Positions 9,026 to 18,472 are shown, counted from the first letter of the stretch. The stretch is DNA of 26,359 nt from Priapulus caudatus (GCF_000485595.1 NW_014578339.1:22640-48998), one strand, 5' to 3'. Notes: generated by a model not told the origin, from the sequence alone. Numbers and translations are program-made.

Positions 9026-9278
9026 CTATGTGTCGTCATGTGTACATCGTAATAAATGTTGCAGCACACATGGCGTAGGTGTAACACAATGGCATGACAA
9101 TTATACAATATATTACACCGTACATGTATTACACATGATAATACGTAATATAATGGAATGGACGTCTGTAGAAGGCAGCGTAATGAATAATAATTATTCA
9201 TGATTGTTAGACATGTGTTCCACTGATAGCACATCATACTTAGATAACATTAATTGTAATCTATCAAATGGGTTTTTT
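9026..9278. other. AT-rich intron flank after AC satellite, copy 1
   Basis: Unique-looking AT-rich sequence including ATGTGTACATCGTAATAAATG and TACACATGATAATACGTAAT. Conserved in copies 2 (17322-17566) and 3 (24206-24446). No gene seen. Confidence 0.6.
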
Positions 9279-9781
9279 GCAATAAATTATAGTCATGCAC
9301 TTGCGGCGACATACAGCACATGTATGTGCGTGTAAGCACTGACTCTACTATATCTTTTGAGTGTACGTGCGAGTTGCTCACTGCTAGCGAATATCTTTTA
9401 AAGTGATTACGTACGTAAATAGTACACAAGTAAAGAAAATAATTTCGATCTTTTCACAAATGTTAAAGAAATTTACTGTTACTTTTATGGTTAAAATTGC
9501 TGAATTATACTTCATATTTACTATATTGTTCGATGTAAACATACACTCGTGAGCTCATAAGCATAGCCCATAGCAAGCCTGTCAAGCAAGCATAGCTAAG
9601 CCATGTCAGGATGCCATATTTACAAATCGTCCACACCGCAAGCCGCAGCGTGAGCCGTCAGGTTTTTGGATTTTAACTAGTTGAGAAACAATCTTGTGCG
9701 GGTAAGCATTTGACGATAGCGTTTATGTCCCGTTGTACTTACTTTTAATGTAAGAAAATGGCAATTTTTTTTACAAATATA
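9279..9781. other. about 503-bp segment present in copies 1 and 3, absent from copy 2
   Basis: Bounded by GGGTTTTTT and CACCAATAG. Copy 2 reads GGGTTTTTCACCATAG at 17560-17575, so the whole segment is missing there. Copy 3 has it at about 24447-24961. It is AT-rich, with an internal run of AAGCATAGC-like motifs near 9555-9605. No coding frame or terminal repeats. Confidence 0.65.
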
Positions 9782-9885
9782 CACCAATAGAAAATTCGTC
9801 GACCGTAGTCATTTAACGTCGTGCGACGTTGCTTGCGTGCCTCTTCCACCCGCTGCGCTGCGCTTGCTGGCTGCTGCCGGCGACG

Positions 9886-9995
9886 TTCTCTGCACACGGA
9901 TAGCGTAGAGTCTGACGAACAGGTCGTGCAAGGAGAAGTGATCACAGCTCGATTGCATGCCCGCGCAGCACCTGTTCCAAACGAGCAAGAACGAG
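9886..9995 (+). CDS. exon F (copy 1, altered acceptor and indels)
   Basis: Matches the clean exon at 17668-17763. It encodes LHTDSVESDE-like sequence, then indels shift the frame. The bases before it read GGCGACG in place of the GACAG acceptor of copy 2. The donor GAG|GTAGCA is present. Product not recognised. Confidence 0.5.
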
Positions 9996-10011
9996 GTAGC
10001 AGACGCAGCCA

Positions 10012-10115
10012 CCCCTCCCCCCTCCCTCCCCCCCCCGGGGGTGGAAGGGTGTGGTCACGCCGCGAGGACTGGATGGACAAGTCCGATCTCGCCGTGGGGG
10101 TCGGGGATAATAGCA
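10012..10115. repeat. C-rich / G-rich intron segment after exon F, copy 1
   Basis: C-rich run CCCCTCCCTCC followed by GGGGGTGGAAGG and a CCGTGGGGGTCGGGG stretch. The C and G runs could pair. Equivalent stretches are at about 17776-17875 and 25190-25305. Confidence 0.5.
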
Positions 10116-10124
10116 TGGCTTGAG

Positions 10125-10247
10125 ATGAGCAGATGATGATGAATGATGATCGTGATGGTGATGGATGATGATCGATGATGGTGAAGGTGATGATGACGAC
10201 AATGACGATGAGAGAACGACGATAATGATGTGATAGATGGTGATGAA

Positions 10248-10278
<31 letters not shown>

Positions 10279-10315
10279 TGATGACGAGGACGACTGACGA
10301 CGATGACGATGATGA
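10125..10315 (+). repeat. GAT (ATG) trinucleotide repeat, copy 1
   Basis: Interrupted (GATGAT)n with GACGAC variants. Poly-Asp, poly-Met and poly-His/Ile/Ser frames across it are artefacts. Confidence 0.9.
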
Positions 10316-10447
10316 CACCGGTAGTATGCAACAAGCATGTGTCGCTATAGTAAATCAGTGTTCTATAACCGCAGTTTGATCAAAACAACTGAGTATGCAT
10401 CAGCATATAACGTCTCGTAATCGTAAGCAAAATATAACATCAGCAAA

Positions 10448-10552
10448 GCAACAACAACAACAAAACATACAACAAAAACAACAACAAATCAAACAACCGA
10501 CATCAACACAACACAACAACAACAACAACAACAACAACTAACAACAAGCAAC
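10448..10552 (+). repeat. CAA trinucleotide repeat, copy 1
   Basis: Interrupted (CAA)n tract upstream of exon G. Also in copies 2 (18172-18260) and 3 (25667-25768). Confidence 0.9.
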
Positions 10553-10644
10553 GACGGCAAAAACATACGGTCGTCATTCGATAGCTGATGAAGCTGCCGT
10601 CTGCGATTCGCGCTGTGCCAGACGGATGTTTCTGCTGTTTCTAG

Positions 10645-10772
10645 TACTGCACGTGCGACACCAGTACACAATAACTAGTAAACGCAAGGGAGGCCCAAGA
10701 TGGCCGCCGTGACAGCAGGGCGGGCCCCTGCGTGCGATAGAAACGACCACTTCATTACTTCTTTGCCATCAG
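10645..10772 (+). CDS. exon G (copy 1, frame broken by indels)
   Basis: Starts after TGCTGTTTCTAG. At 128 nt it is 5 nt longer than the clean copy 2 exon, with indels that bring early stops (YCTC then DTSTQ and stop). The end CATCAG is followed by TATCACC rather than GTACTCACC. The same changes occur in copy 3, pointing to a shared raw sequence. Confidence 0.5.
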
Positions 10773-10856
10773 TATCACCGATAGGCGAGCGCCACCGTGC
10801 AGCTCCGGTCGACATAGGAGTTGAGTTGAAGCGATGTTGTTAGTGGGTGGTAGGCT

Positions 10857-11143
10857 CTAGTTTCTATCTCCTCTCTCTCATCTCTCTCTCTCTCTCTCTC
10901 TCCTCGTCTCTTCTCTCGCCTCTCTCTCTCATCGCTCTCACTATCTCTCGCCTCCTCTGCTCAGTCTCTCTCTCTCGACTCTCTCCTCTCTCTCTCCTCC
11001 TATCTATCTCTCTCATCTCTGTCCTCTCTCTCTCTCATCTCTCCCTGCTCATCTTTCTCTCATCTCTCTCTCTCGTTCCTCTAATTCTCTCTCTTCTCTC
11101 TCTCTTTCTCTCTATGCTATTCTGATCTCTCCCTCTCTCTCTC
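10857..11143 (+). repeat. CT-rich microsatellite at contig end, copy 1
   Basis: Interrupted (CT)n of about 287 bp running to the N gap. It appears identical to 26073-26359, which ends at the equivalent base. Leu/Ser-rich frames are artefacts. Confidence 0.92.
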
Positions 11144-11168
11144 NNNNNNNNNNNNNNNNNNNNNNNNN
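11144..11168. other. assembly gap (25 N)
   Basis: Twenty-five N bases join two contigs. The right contig resumes with sequence homologous to about 1862, i.e. it steps back roughly 9 kb in the locus rather than continuing past the CT tract. Confidence 0.99.
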
Positions 11169-11354
11169 TTGCATCGTGTGTGCTTTGATGATGGTGGATG
11201 CATTAAAACCACATTTCTTATAATAACGCATTGCGTTTGTACGTGCGGTTGTAGTTTTGCCAAAGTGTGGGATTTGATTGCGCTGTTTTATACTTCTAGG
11301 TTGTTCTCATACTATCTTCATTGTATCGGTTACGTCACATTGCTTTCCATTCCA

Positions 11355-11615
11355 TCAGTAATGCAGCTCATAGGGTCTATGTCTCCCAGGGACTGCCGGA
11401 ACGTTACCCTGGGTACGGTCCGGTATACCGGAACTACCCTGTAACTATCTGATATGGTTAGGGTTTTGGAGTAGGCGTAGGCGTACTCCCTAGGACTCGT
11501 TAGTGAGTAGGCGAGGTACGGTAGCGAGGTAGATAGTGTACCCAAGGTTACGTTTGCCGTAGCATACGGACCGTAGGCAGTACGTCAGGGAGACATAGAC
11601 CTCTGAGCCATAATA
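11355..11615. mobile_element. inverted-repeat element, copy 2
   Basis: Same element as at 2036-2291, with arms marked by AGGGTCTATGTCTCCC on the left and GGGAGACATAGACC on the right. The right arm is more damaged (GTTTGCCGTAGCATACGGACC). Confidence 0.6.
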
Positions 11616-11797
11616 CAGTGTGTTCGATAACACTGTACTGTACTGACTGAATCATTATGAAATTCCCTTGCATCGTATTTCATTTGTTGCAGACGCTATA
11701 ACGTTGTTATTTTAATTGTATTGCATTGCATTGTAGTGTAAACCCACGTTGTGCCGCAGTGTATACAGTGTATTGTCGATATTTCGCGGTGTGTCGG

Positions 11798-11892
11798 TGA
11801 CGTCACGTTGGTTGCAGTGACGCCACGTTGATTGAAATGAACGTCACGTAGGCTTGAATTGACGTCAGGTAGGTTGAATGACGTCACGCGAT
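11798..11892 (+). promoter_or_regulatory. 19-bp CRE array, copy 2
   Basis: Same five-unit array as in copy 1, with small indels. TGACGTCACG is clear at 11798 and just before exon C. Confidence 0.65.
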
Positions 11893-11901
11893 GATTTGCA
11901 G

Positions 11902-12014
11902 GCCGGACTACGCAGCTGCAGGGGAGATCGGGCCGGAAATCCGGCGGTGCCAATCTCTCGGGGCGACCTTGAGGACGGACACGTTTCCGGCGGAAACCAG
12001 AGCCATCTCACCGG
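11902..12014 (+). CDS. Cav1: exon C: Cav1 post-IQ segment (copy 2, frameshifted)
   Basis: At 113 nt it is 8 nt longer than the copy 1 exon. The acceptor TTTGCAG and donor GTCAGT are kept. It begins AGLRS (instead of AGLRQ) and is then shifted by insertions in homopolymers (GGGGAG, CGGCGG, CTCTCGGGG). The concentration of indels in short runs suggests sequencing error. Confidence 0.7.
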
Positions 12015-12154
12015 GTCAGTGGTCTTCCTTCCCCTCCCTTCTCCCTCCCCTCCCTCTCCCTCCTTCCTCCTTCCTCCCCGTACTGGCGGCCGTGCTTGCA
12101 TACGTGGACGTTACCTCCCCCCCCTTCGCTCGCACATGCGCGATGTGCACTGTA

Positions 12155-12735
12155 GCGCACGTACGTGTTGTGTATGTTGTGTGTGGTGTACTGCGTGCGG
12201 GCAGGTCGTATAGTATATACGGTGTGTATTGTGCGCGTGCAGCACGCTACGTGCGTCGATGTCGTATATGGCGTGTGGCCTGGCGCCTGTTGCACGTACG
12301 TGCTCGTGTTCGTGATCGTATAGGCGTGTGTGTGTGTGTGCGTGCACGACGTGCGTGCGTGTCGTAATATGTGGTGTGTGTGCTGTGCGTACATCAACTA
12401 CCGTGCGTGCGTGCGTAAATGTGTTGCGCGGTCTGTGTGCACGTCGTGCGTCGTTGTGTATATGTCACGTGTGTCGTGCGCGTGTGGCACGTACGTCGTG
12501 GCGGTCGTATATGCGTTGTGTGCGCTGGTGCACGTACGTGCGGTGCGTGTCGTATATGCGTGTGTGTTGCGCGTGCATGCAGCGTACGTTGCGTGCGTGT
12601 CGTATATTGCGTGTTATGTGTTGTGTGCGTGTACCGTACGTGCGTGCGTGTCGTATATATATACGTGGTGCGTGTAGCGTGATGCACGTACGTGCGTGCG
12701 TGGTTATGTGACGCGCGTGTGCACGTACGCGTGTA
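12155..12735 (+). repeat. GTGC/GTGT minisatellite, copy 2
   Basis: Same minisatellite as at 2811-3480, noisier and shorter. Units are marked by GTCGTATATGCGTG and GCACGTACGTGCG. Confidence 0.85.
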
Positions 12736-13215
12736 TTAGTGACGTCGTTTTATGTGCATATATGTGTGTGCATGTGCGGTACATATCCATGTATTATTCA
12801 TAGTATATATAGTATATATATATATGTGTATGTATGATATTACATATTTATGGAGTACGCATATACCACATATGCATATTTGAACATGCCGCACATATAT
12901 GTAATTACATGTTGTATCATCTGTACATCGATATGTCTGTAGGGTATTATCGTGGTATACATTGTATATCATGATATTAAAATATTTGATATAATAGATA
13001 TATTCTATATTACGTTGTTAGATATTATAGTAAAGAACAGGTTCGATAAATTAAAGAGGGGTATGATAATAGCCAAGATTAAGAAGCAGGGTTAAAATTT
13101 AAGGTATTAGATATGTATAATATGATGAAATAGGTCATATGTATTATATGAGATAAATAATGTGTAGGATTTATAGATAAATATTATAAAAAAAAAAAAA
13201 CATCCATTAATAATA
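12736..13215. other. AT-rich intron segment, copy 2
   Basis: Counterpart of 3481-4015, with TA-rich runs near 12800-12830 and poly-A (about 13188-13200). No exon seen. Confidence 0.6.
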
Positions 13216-13265
13216 AACTGTGTGAATAAAAAACCATTTGTTGCTGCCGCTGCCTGCGCGGTGTG

Positions 13266-13320
13266 CGGTGACGCAGGACACACGTGTGGACGTCACGTTT
13301 GCGGCTGGTGACGTCACGTC
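13266..13320 (+). promoter_or_regulatory. CRE cluster before exon D, copy 2
   Basis: One intact TGACGTCAC and one GGACGTCAC motif, plus a degenerate TGACGCAGG. Same position as the cluster in copies 1 and 3. Confidence 0.5.
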
Positions 13321-13425
13321 GCGCCTCCGCTGTGCTACTGCTGCTGCTCTGCTACCTTACTTTTTTGCTGCTACCTGCTGCTGTGCTGCTAGCCTTGCTG
13401 CTGGCTGCTACTACTACTACAGAAA
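13321..13425 (+). repeat. interrupted CTG tract before exon D, copy 2
   Basis: CTGCTGCTG with CTA and ACC interruptions, about 100 bp. Much shorter than in copy 3. Confidence 0.75.
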
Positions 13426-13465
13426 TTAACAGTATACATGTGTTATCGTGTGGTCGCTGCTGCAG

Positions 13466-14577
13466 CTGCTGGATACCGCGGGACTCCTACAACCGGCGCC
13501 TGATGAGCCTCTCCAGCGCCGCTACGGGACACAGTCGCGACCCCGGTCTCCGCCTCGCGGTGTGCGGGGAGGGCGCGGGCCCTCACCTCGCACCTTCGCT
13601 CGACCAGCCTACTTCTCACGGCACGGCCGCATCGCGGTGCGTGACCCCGGATCTCGCCTCGATCCGGGTACTTGACCCGAGTCGTCGCGGGACTCCGGGG
13701 TCACGCCGAGGTCGGTCTCGAGTCGGAAAGCTGTCTCCGGACTGTCGTCCGCGCTGTCGTTCGACAGCCAGCTAGACTGTCACCACAGGCTTCGGATGGA
13801 CAGCGCTTTAGACTTGTCTCCGCAATGTCCCTCGAAGACGGAGACTGTCGCCGCGAGTCTCTTTTGACGACGAGTCGGAATGTCACCCGCAAGTCTCATT
13901 TTGACGACAGTAGCCGAGTCGTGGGCAGTTTCTTTTGCGACAGTAGATCTGCCGCCGCAGAGTCTCTTATGACGACAGTAGACTGCCGCCGCAAATCTCG
14001 ATCGGATAACTGTAGAACTGCTGCCGCAATCTCGGATCGACACAGTTAGACTCCGCGCAAGTCTCAATCGACAACGTGGTAGACTGCCACTGCAAGTCTC
14101 ATCCGACGACGGCAGCAGGGGCGCCGGAGGTCGCGTGGTCGGCGCGTGGGCGGCAGCGCGGTGGGCGCGCCGTTCTATCTCAATCAAGCAAGCGTTCGAC
14201 TCGGACAAAACTTTCTCCTTGGAACGTCGATCGATCCGCAGACCTCGTTCGATGCCAATAGACTGCCGACTCGCTGCCCTCTTTCGATGCGAAAGACTGT
14301 CGCCGGATCGTCGTTTGACGCGCTAGGACTGCCGACGCGACCATGGATTTGACGGCGGGTAGACTGCCGCCGCCACCGTCGTTGGACGCGGTAGACTTGC
14401 CGACGCGACCATGGTTGACGCGGAGTAGACTGCGCCTGCCAGCCGTCGTTTGAAGACGCGGTAGACTTGTCGCTGCGACCGTCGGCGTGCGCGAGTGAGC
14501 GTCGCAGCGGCTTTGGGCGCGGCGCCCACACGCCGTCGCTGACGCGCGCTCTGCTCTCAGCGCAGCGTCGTCGATCG
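13466..14577 (+). CDS. Cav1: exon D: calcium channel C-terminal tail with 11-residue repeats (copy 2, frameshifted)
   Basis: Starts after GCTGCTGCAG, as in copy 3, and shows the same 33-bp repeat, but indels split it into several frames. Block 1 carries one extra unit compared with copy 3 (an RxQVSIDN-like unit before RLPLQVS). Block 2 lacks the two units absent from copy 1 as well. Near the 3' end the bases that hold the stop codon in copies 1 and 3 are replaced by a shorter sequence (about 14560-14580), so this copy has no TAG at that place. End uncertain. Confidence 0.55.
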
Positions 14578-14830
14578 GCGAAACCCGTCGTCCACCAGGC
14601 GGCGTGCGTGTGGGCACCGCGCTCCGAGGACACAACGATGGTGGCGACAATCGATGCCAAGCCGCGCCGTGCGCGCGCCCTTGCCAGATGGCAGCACGAG
14701 GGGCGGCGAAGGGTCGGAGTAGGTCGATGCGCAGTGACCCCGGCCAGCAGGTGGCACCACAGGAGCAGGTTGGTGTCATGTGCGGAGTGTCGGCCAGTAG
14801 GTGGCGCATGTGATCTCGCACCGAGGCCGT
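14578..14830. other. GC-rich segment after exon D, copy 2
   Basis: Divergent counterpart of 5408-5690. Nothing further recognised. Confidence 0.4.
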
Positions 14831-15435
14831 AGCACGTGTGATTGGTTGATTCACATTTGAACTTTCTCCCAAAGCACGCGTGATTGGTTGACGCACATTT
14901 CAACTTCCCTTGGAGCACACCTGATTGGTTGACGCACATTTTAACTTCAACTGGAACACACGTGATTGGTTGTTGCACATTTGAACTTTGCTTAAGCACA
15001 CGTGATTGGTTGACGCACATTAGAACTTTCCCTGGTGCTTTCGTGAATGGTTGACGCACATTTGAACTTTCCCTTGGAGCACGTGTGATTGGTGGACTCA
15101 CATTTTAACAGCCCTAGAAGTCCGCGTCATTGGTTGATGCACACTTGAACTTTCCTTGAAGCACACGTAATTAGTTGACGCACATTTAAATTCTCCTGAA
15201 GCACGGGATTGGGTGACGCACATTTAGATTCTCCTGAAGCACATGTGATTGGTTGACGCCATCATATTAGATTCTCCTGACAGACCATGTATTGGTTTGG
15301 AGCGCACTTAAATTCCCCTGCAGCACATGTGATTGGTTGAACGCACATTTAAATTCCTCCTGATAGCACTTGTCATTGGTTGACGCACATTTAAATTCTC
15401 CTGAAGCACTTGTCATTGGTTGACGCACATTGTAG
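14831..15435 (+). repeat. 41-bp minisatellite with ATTGG and CACGTG motifs, copy 2 (cleanest)
   Basis: About 14-15 units. In the first six units the ATTGG (or ATGG) position is at 14841, 14883, 14924, 14965, 15005 and 15046, i.e. every 40-42 bp. Units read TGATTGGTTGACGCACATTT plus a GAACTTTCCTTGAAGCACAC-like half. Strong regularity supports a real tandem array. Confidence 0.9.
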
Positions 15436-15642
15436 TGCAGCGAGTCACGTCTTTCACAGGCACACTAGATGATGAGAATTCCACGCACCTGAAGACGCCA
15501 TGATGCACACGCTTAATTGTCCTTTCTCACCGCAAGTCCTCGAATTTACTTTTCTTCTTTTAAAAAAATTTTTTCAAGATTGGTCAGCCATCATCGCTTT
15601 TTTAAAAAGCGGTGGAGTGGCCATATATTGCTCCACGCCGTC

Positions 15643-16084
15643 AGTGAGGGTGCCATCTTGTTTCTCAACAGTGCTGTGGGGGTGGCATCTTGTTTCTTCA
15701 CAGTGTGTGGGGGGGGTGGCGAGTGCTGTGTTTCTTGACGGTTGCGCGTGTGTGGGGGGGGGGGGCCATCTGGTGGTTTCTGACGGTGTGCCGGGGGTGG
15801 CGGGTGGCCATCTGTTTGGTTTCGCGCGAGTAGTGCGATGCGGAGGGCGTTGACGCCGAGCGAGGCGCGGAGGGGGGGCGGAGGCAGAGCGGTCGAGTCG
15901 AGCCGTGAGTAGGTGTGGCGGCCGGGTGCTCGTGAGCCGTGCAGGGGCCAGGCGTGGACAGCCCTCGTGAGCGCGGGCGTCTCGCGGCACGGCGTGATCG
16001 GGAGCGTGCTGCGCGGCGAGCGCTGAGGGCGTGGGGGGGTGTTGTTGTTGTGGTGCTCGAGCAGCGGAGCGGGGGGGGAGGCGG
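15643..16084. other. G-rich divergent intron stretch, copy 2
   Basis: Occupies the place of about 280 bp in copies 1 and 3 but is about 440 bp long and strongly G-rich, with runs of 7-14 G. Fragments of the GGCCATCT repeat remain at the left. The CACCTATAGGTGGCGCC motif seen in the other copies is missing. It may be low-quality basecalling or a divergent allele. Confidence 0.5.
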
Positions 16085-16173
16085 GGAGCAGCGAGCGGAG
16101 ACAGCGCAGCGTGAGCGTCGAGTCACCTGCACTCCCTTCAGCTACCGCCCGCCCGTCGGTCACTCTACAACAG
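16085..16173 (+). CDS. exon E (copy 2, acceptor not recognisable)
   Basis: The 3' part is clear: a RSVSVESP peptide and the end CTACAACAG before donor GTAATC. The Gln/CAG run and acceptor of copies 1 and 3 are not seen. Compensating indels alter the middle (TPFTYRPP becomes LPSATARP). The 5' border is approximate. Confidence 0.4.
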
Positions 16174-16319
16174 GTAATCAGCGCATTTGCTGACGTCATA
16201 TATTCGTAGCTGGTTGTGTCATTCGAATAACAATACAGAGACAAAGATATGATATAAAATAATATATATAAATATAAAATCTTTTGATGTGGATCGTTTT
16301 GACGAGCAGACATACGACA

Positions 16320-17320
16320 CGTACACTCACACGCAGCACATCACGCACACACACGCACTCACACGCACACGCACTCACCACGCGACTCACACGCACACAC
16401 AACACACACACGCACTCACACCGCGACTTCACACGCACTCACACGCTACTCACGCCGCACTTCACACGCACTCACACGCTACTCCACAGCACTCACGCGC
16501 CGATCACACGCAGCTCACACGCACTCACACGCACTCACGCGCACTCACACGCATCACGGCGCGCGCACACACACTCACACGCACTCACACGCACACACGA
16601 CATACAGGCACTCACAGCGCACTCACAAACGCACTCACAACGCACTCACACGCATCACACGACCTCACACGCGACACTCAGCACGCACTCGACGCGCCAC
16701 TCACGCGCGCGCACACAACCACACTCACACGCACACACACGCACGTCACGACACACTCACACGCCGCTCACAGCACGATCACACGCACTCACACGCACTC
16801 AACGCACTACGCGCACGACACACCGCACACACACGCACACAGCACGCACTCACACGCACTCACACGCCACACACACGCACTCACACGGCGACACACACGC
16901 ACTCACACGCACGACACACGCGAACTCAGCACGCACTCACTAACGCACACACAAACACACGCACACACACGCACACAACACACACTCGCACGGCCACTCA
17001 CACGACACAACACACATCATTACACATTACACGCACACCGCACTCGCGCGCTGCGCACACACACACACACAACACACACACACATATCACACGGCACACG
17101 CACACGCGACACAGACACGCACACGCACACACACAACTCACACGCAGCATGTACGACAACTCACACGGCACGCAGCACGCACTTCACGCGCGGCTCACAC
17201 CACGACACCAACACACAACTTCGCGCGCACACACACACACACATATACGACACGCACGCACGCACGTACGTGCACACACACACACACACACACACGCGTG
17301 CGCGTGCGCGCACGCACACA
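16320..17320 (+). repeat. ACTCACACGC / AC-rich satellite, copy 2
   Basis: About 1.0 kb, the shortest of the three copies. It ends with an inverted unit of the GTGC minisatellite at 17239-17277. Confidence 0.9.
17239..17277 (-). repeat. inverted unit of the GTGC minisatellite
   Basis: The reverse complement of this stretch (GCACGTACGTGCGTGCGTGC then GTGTCGTATATGTGT) matches the forward array at about 2977-3012 over more than 35 bases. The equivalent places in copies 1 and 3 lack it. Confidence 0.75.
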
Positions 17321-17321
17321 C

Positions 17322-17667
17322 ACAAAGTATATATGTGTCGTACATGTGTACATCGTAATAAATGTGCACACACATGGCGTAAGGTGTAACAGAATGCATG
17401 ACATTATACAATATATTACACCGTACATTGTATTACACATGATAATACGTAATATAATGGAATGACGTATGTGAACACGTATGCATAATAATATTATGAT
17501 TGTAGACATGTGTCCACGATACACAGATACTTAGATAACATTAATTTAATACTATCATGGGTTTTTCACCATAGAAAATTCGTGACGTAGTCAATTTAAC
17601 TCGTGCGTACGTGCTTGCGTGCCTCTTCCACCGCTGCTGCTGCTGCTGCTGCTGCTGCTGCCGACAG
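17322..17667. other. intron between AC satellite and exon F, copy 2
   Basis: AT-rich flank as in copy 1, then the deletion junction at about 17566 where 503-515 bp of copies 1 and 3 are absent, then CTG repeats (about 17632-17662) and acceptor GCCGACAG. Confidence 0.65.
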
Positions 17668-17763
17668 TTCCTGCACACGGATAGCGTAGAGTCTGACGAC
17701 AGGTCGTGCAAGGAGGTGATCACGCTCGGCATGCCGCAGCACCTGTTCCACGAGCAAGACGAG
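17668..17763 (+). CDS. exon F (copy 2, clean): unrecognised 32-codon exon
   Basis: A 96-nt phase-0 exon between acceptor CTGCTGCTGCCGACAG and donor GAG|GTACCA. It encodes FLHTDSVESDDRSCKEVITL followed by GMPQHLFHEQDE, acidic and hydrophilic without membrane segments. It joins exon E and exon G without a shift. The position, strand and matching phases suggest a further cytoplasmic-tail exon of the same channel, perhaps used in a long isoform that bypasses the stop in exon D, but I cannot match it to a known Cav1 block. A separate downstream gene is the alternative. Confidence 0.6.
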
Positions 17764-17775
17764 GTACCAGCGCAG

Positions 17776-17875
17776 CCACCCCCTCCCCCTCCCTCTCCCC
17801 CCGCGGGGGGTGGAGAGGGTGTGGTAGGGAGGACTGGGTGGACAAGTCCCTCTCCCCGTGGGGGGTCGGGGGATA
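17776..17875. repeat. C-rich / G-rich segment after exon F, copy 2
   Basis: CCCCCTCCCCCTCCCTCTCC then GCGGGGGGTGGAG and CCCCGTGGGGGGTCGGGGG. The Pro/Gly-rich frame across it is a read-through of the intron. Confidence 0.5.
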
Positions 17876-17883
17876 ATAGCATG

Positions 17884-18052
17884 CTGAGATGATGCAGATG
17901 ATGATGATGATGGTGATGGTGATGATGACGACAATGACGACAACGATGATGATGGTGATGATGATGATGACGAGGACGACGACGATAATGATGATGATGA
18001 TGATGATGATGATGGTGATGACGAGGACGACGACGACGATGACGATGATGAC
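17884..18052 (+). repeat. GAT (ATG) trinucleotide repeat, copy 2
   Basis: (GATGAT)n with GACGAC and GGTGAT variants; purer than in copies 1 and 3. Confidence 0.92.
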
Positions 18053-18171
18053 ACCGGTAGTATCAACAAGCACGTGTCGCTATAGTAATCGGTGGTTCTA
18101 TAACCGCAGTTGATCAAAACAACTGAGTATCATCAGCATTAACCTTCGTAATCGTAGCAAATATAACATTA

Positions 18172-18173
18172 GC

Positions 18174-18217
<44 letters not shown>

Positions 18218-18260
18218 ACGACAACAACAACAACGACAACAACAACAACGACATCAACAA
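18172..18260 (+). repeat. CAA/CGACAA repeat, copy 2
   Basis: (CAA)n interrupted by CGA at regular intervals. Confidence 0.9.
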
Positions 18261-18349
18261 CAATGACGGCAAACATCGGTCGTCATTCGATGCTGATGAC
18301 GCTGCCGTCTACGATTCCGCTGTGCCAACGGATGTTCTGCTGTTTCTAG

Positions 18350-18472
18350 TACTGCACCGTGCGCCACCAGTACCACAATACTAGTTACGAAAGGGACGAC
18401 CAAGATGGCCGCCGTGAGCATGGCGGGCCCCTCGTGCCGATAGAAACACCCTTCATTACTTCTTTCCATCAG
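18350..18472 (+). CDS. exon G (copy 2, clean): unrecognised 41-codon exon
   Basis: A 123-nt phase-0 exon between acceptor TGCTGTTTCTAG and donor CAG|GTACTC. It reads YCTVRHQYHNTSYERDDQDG, then RREHGGPLVPIETPFITSFHQ-like sequence (41 residues, charged and soluble). It follows exon F in phase. The codons for DQDGRR span CCAAGATGGCCGCC, a strong YY1-type site inside coding sequence. Function not recognised; probably a further tail exon of the channel transcript, or of an adjacent gene. It exits in phase 0, so the transcript should continue beyond the window. Confidence 0.62.

Larger units (their letters stand above)
11169..11901 (+). other. intron before exon C, copy 2
   Basis: Corresponds to about 1862-2563 of copy 1 with many small indels. 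Includes the inverted-repeat element and the CRE array listed separately. Confidence 0.75.

Noticed and set aside
7236-9203. His/Thr-rich open frames up to 483 codons
   Set aside because: They lie wholly in the AC-rich satellite; there are no splice sites or conserved motifs, and equivalent frames differ between copies.
9745-10338. His/Ser/Ile-rich minus-strand frames over the GAT repeat
   Set aside because: Trinucleotide-repeat artefact; the plus-strand exon F occupies part of the same DNA.
10847-11125. Leu/Ser-rich 92-codon frame, identical at 26063-26341
   Set aside because: Translation of a CT microsatellite. The identity reflects duplicated sequence, not conservation.
14831-15435. CRISPR-like appearance of the 41-bp array
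   Set aside because: The units are contiguous, with no unique spacers of constant length, and the genome is eukaryotic.
17764-17892. Pro/Gly-rich continuation of exon F
   Set aside because: It lies after a good donor (GAG|GTACCA) and is not conserved in frame in copies 1 and 3.
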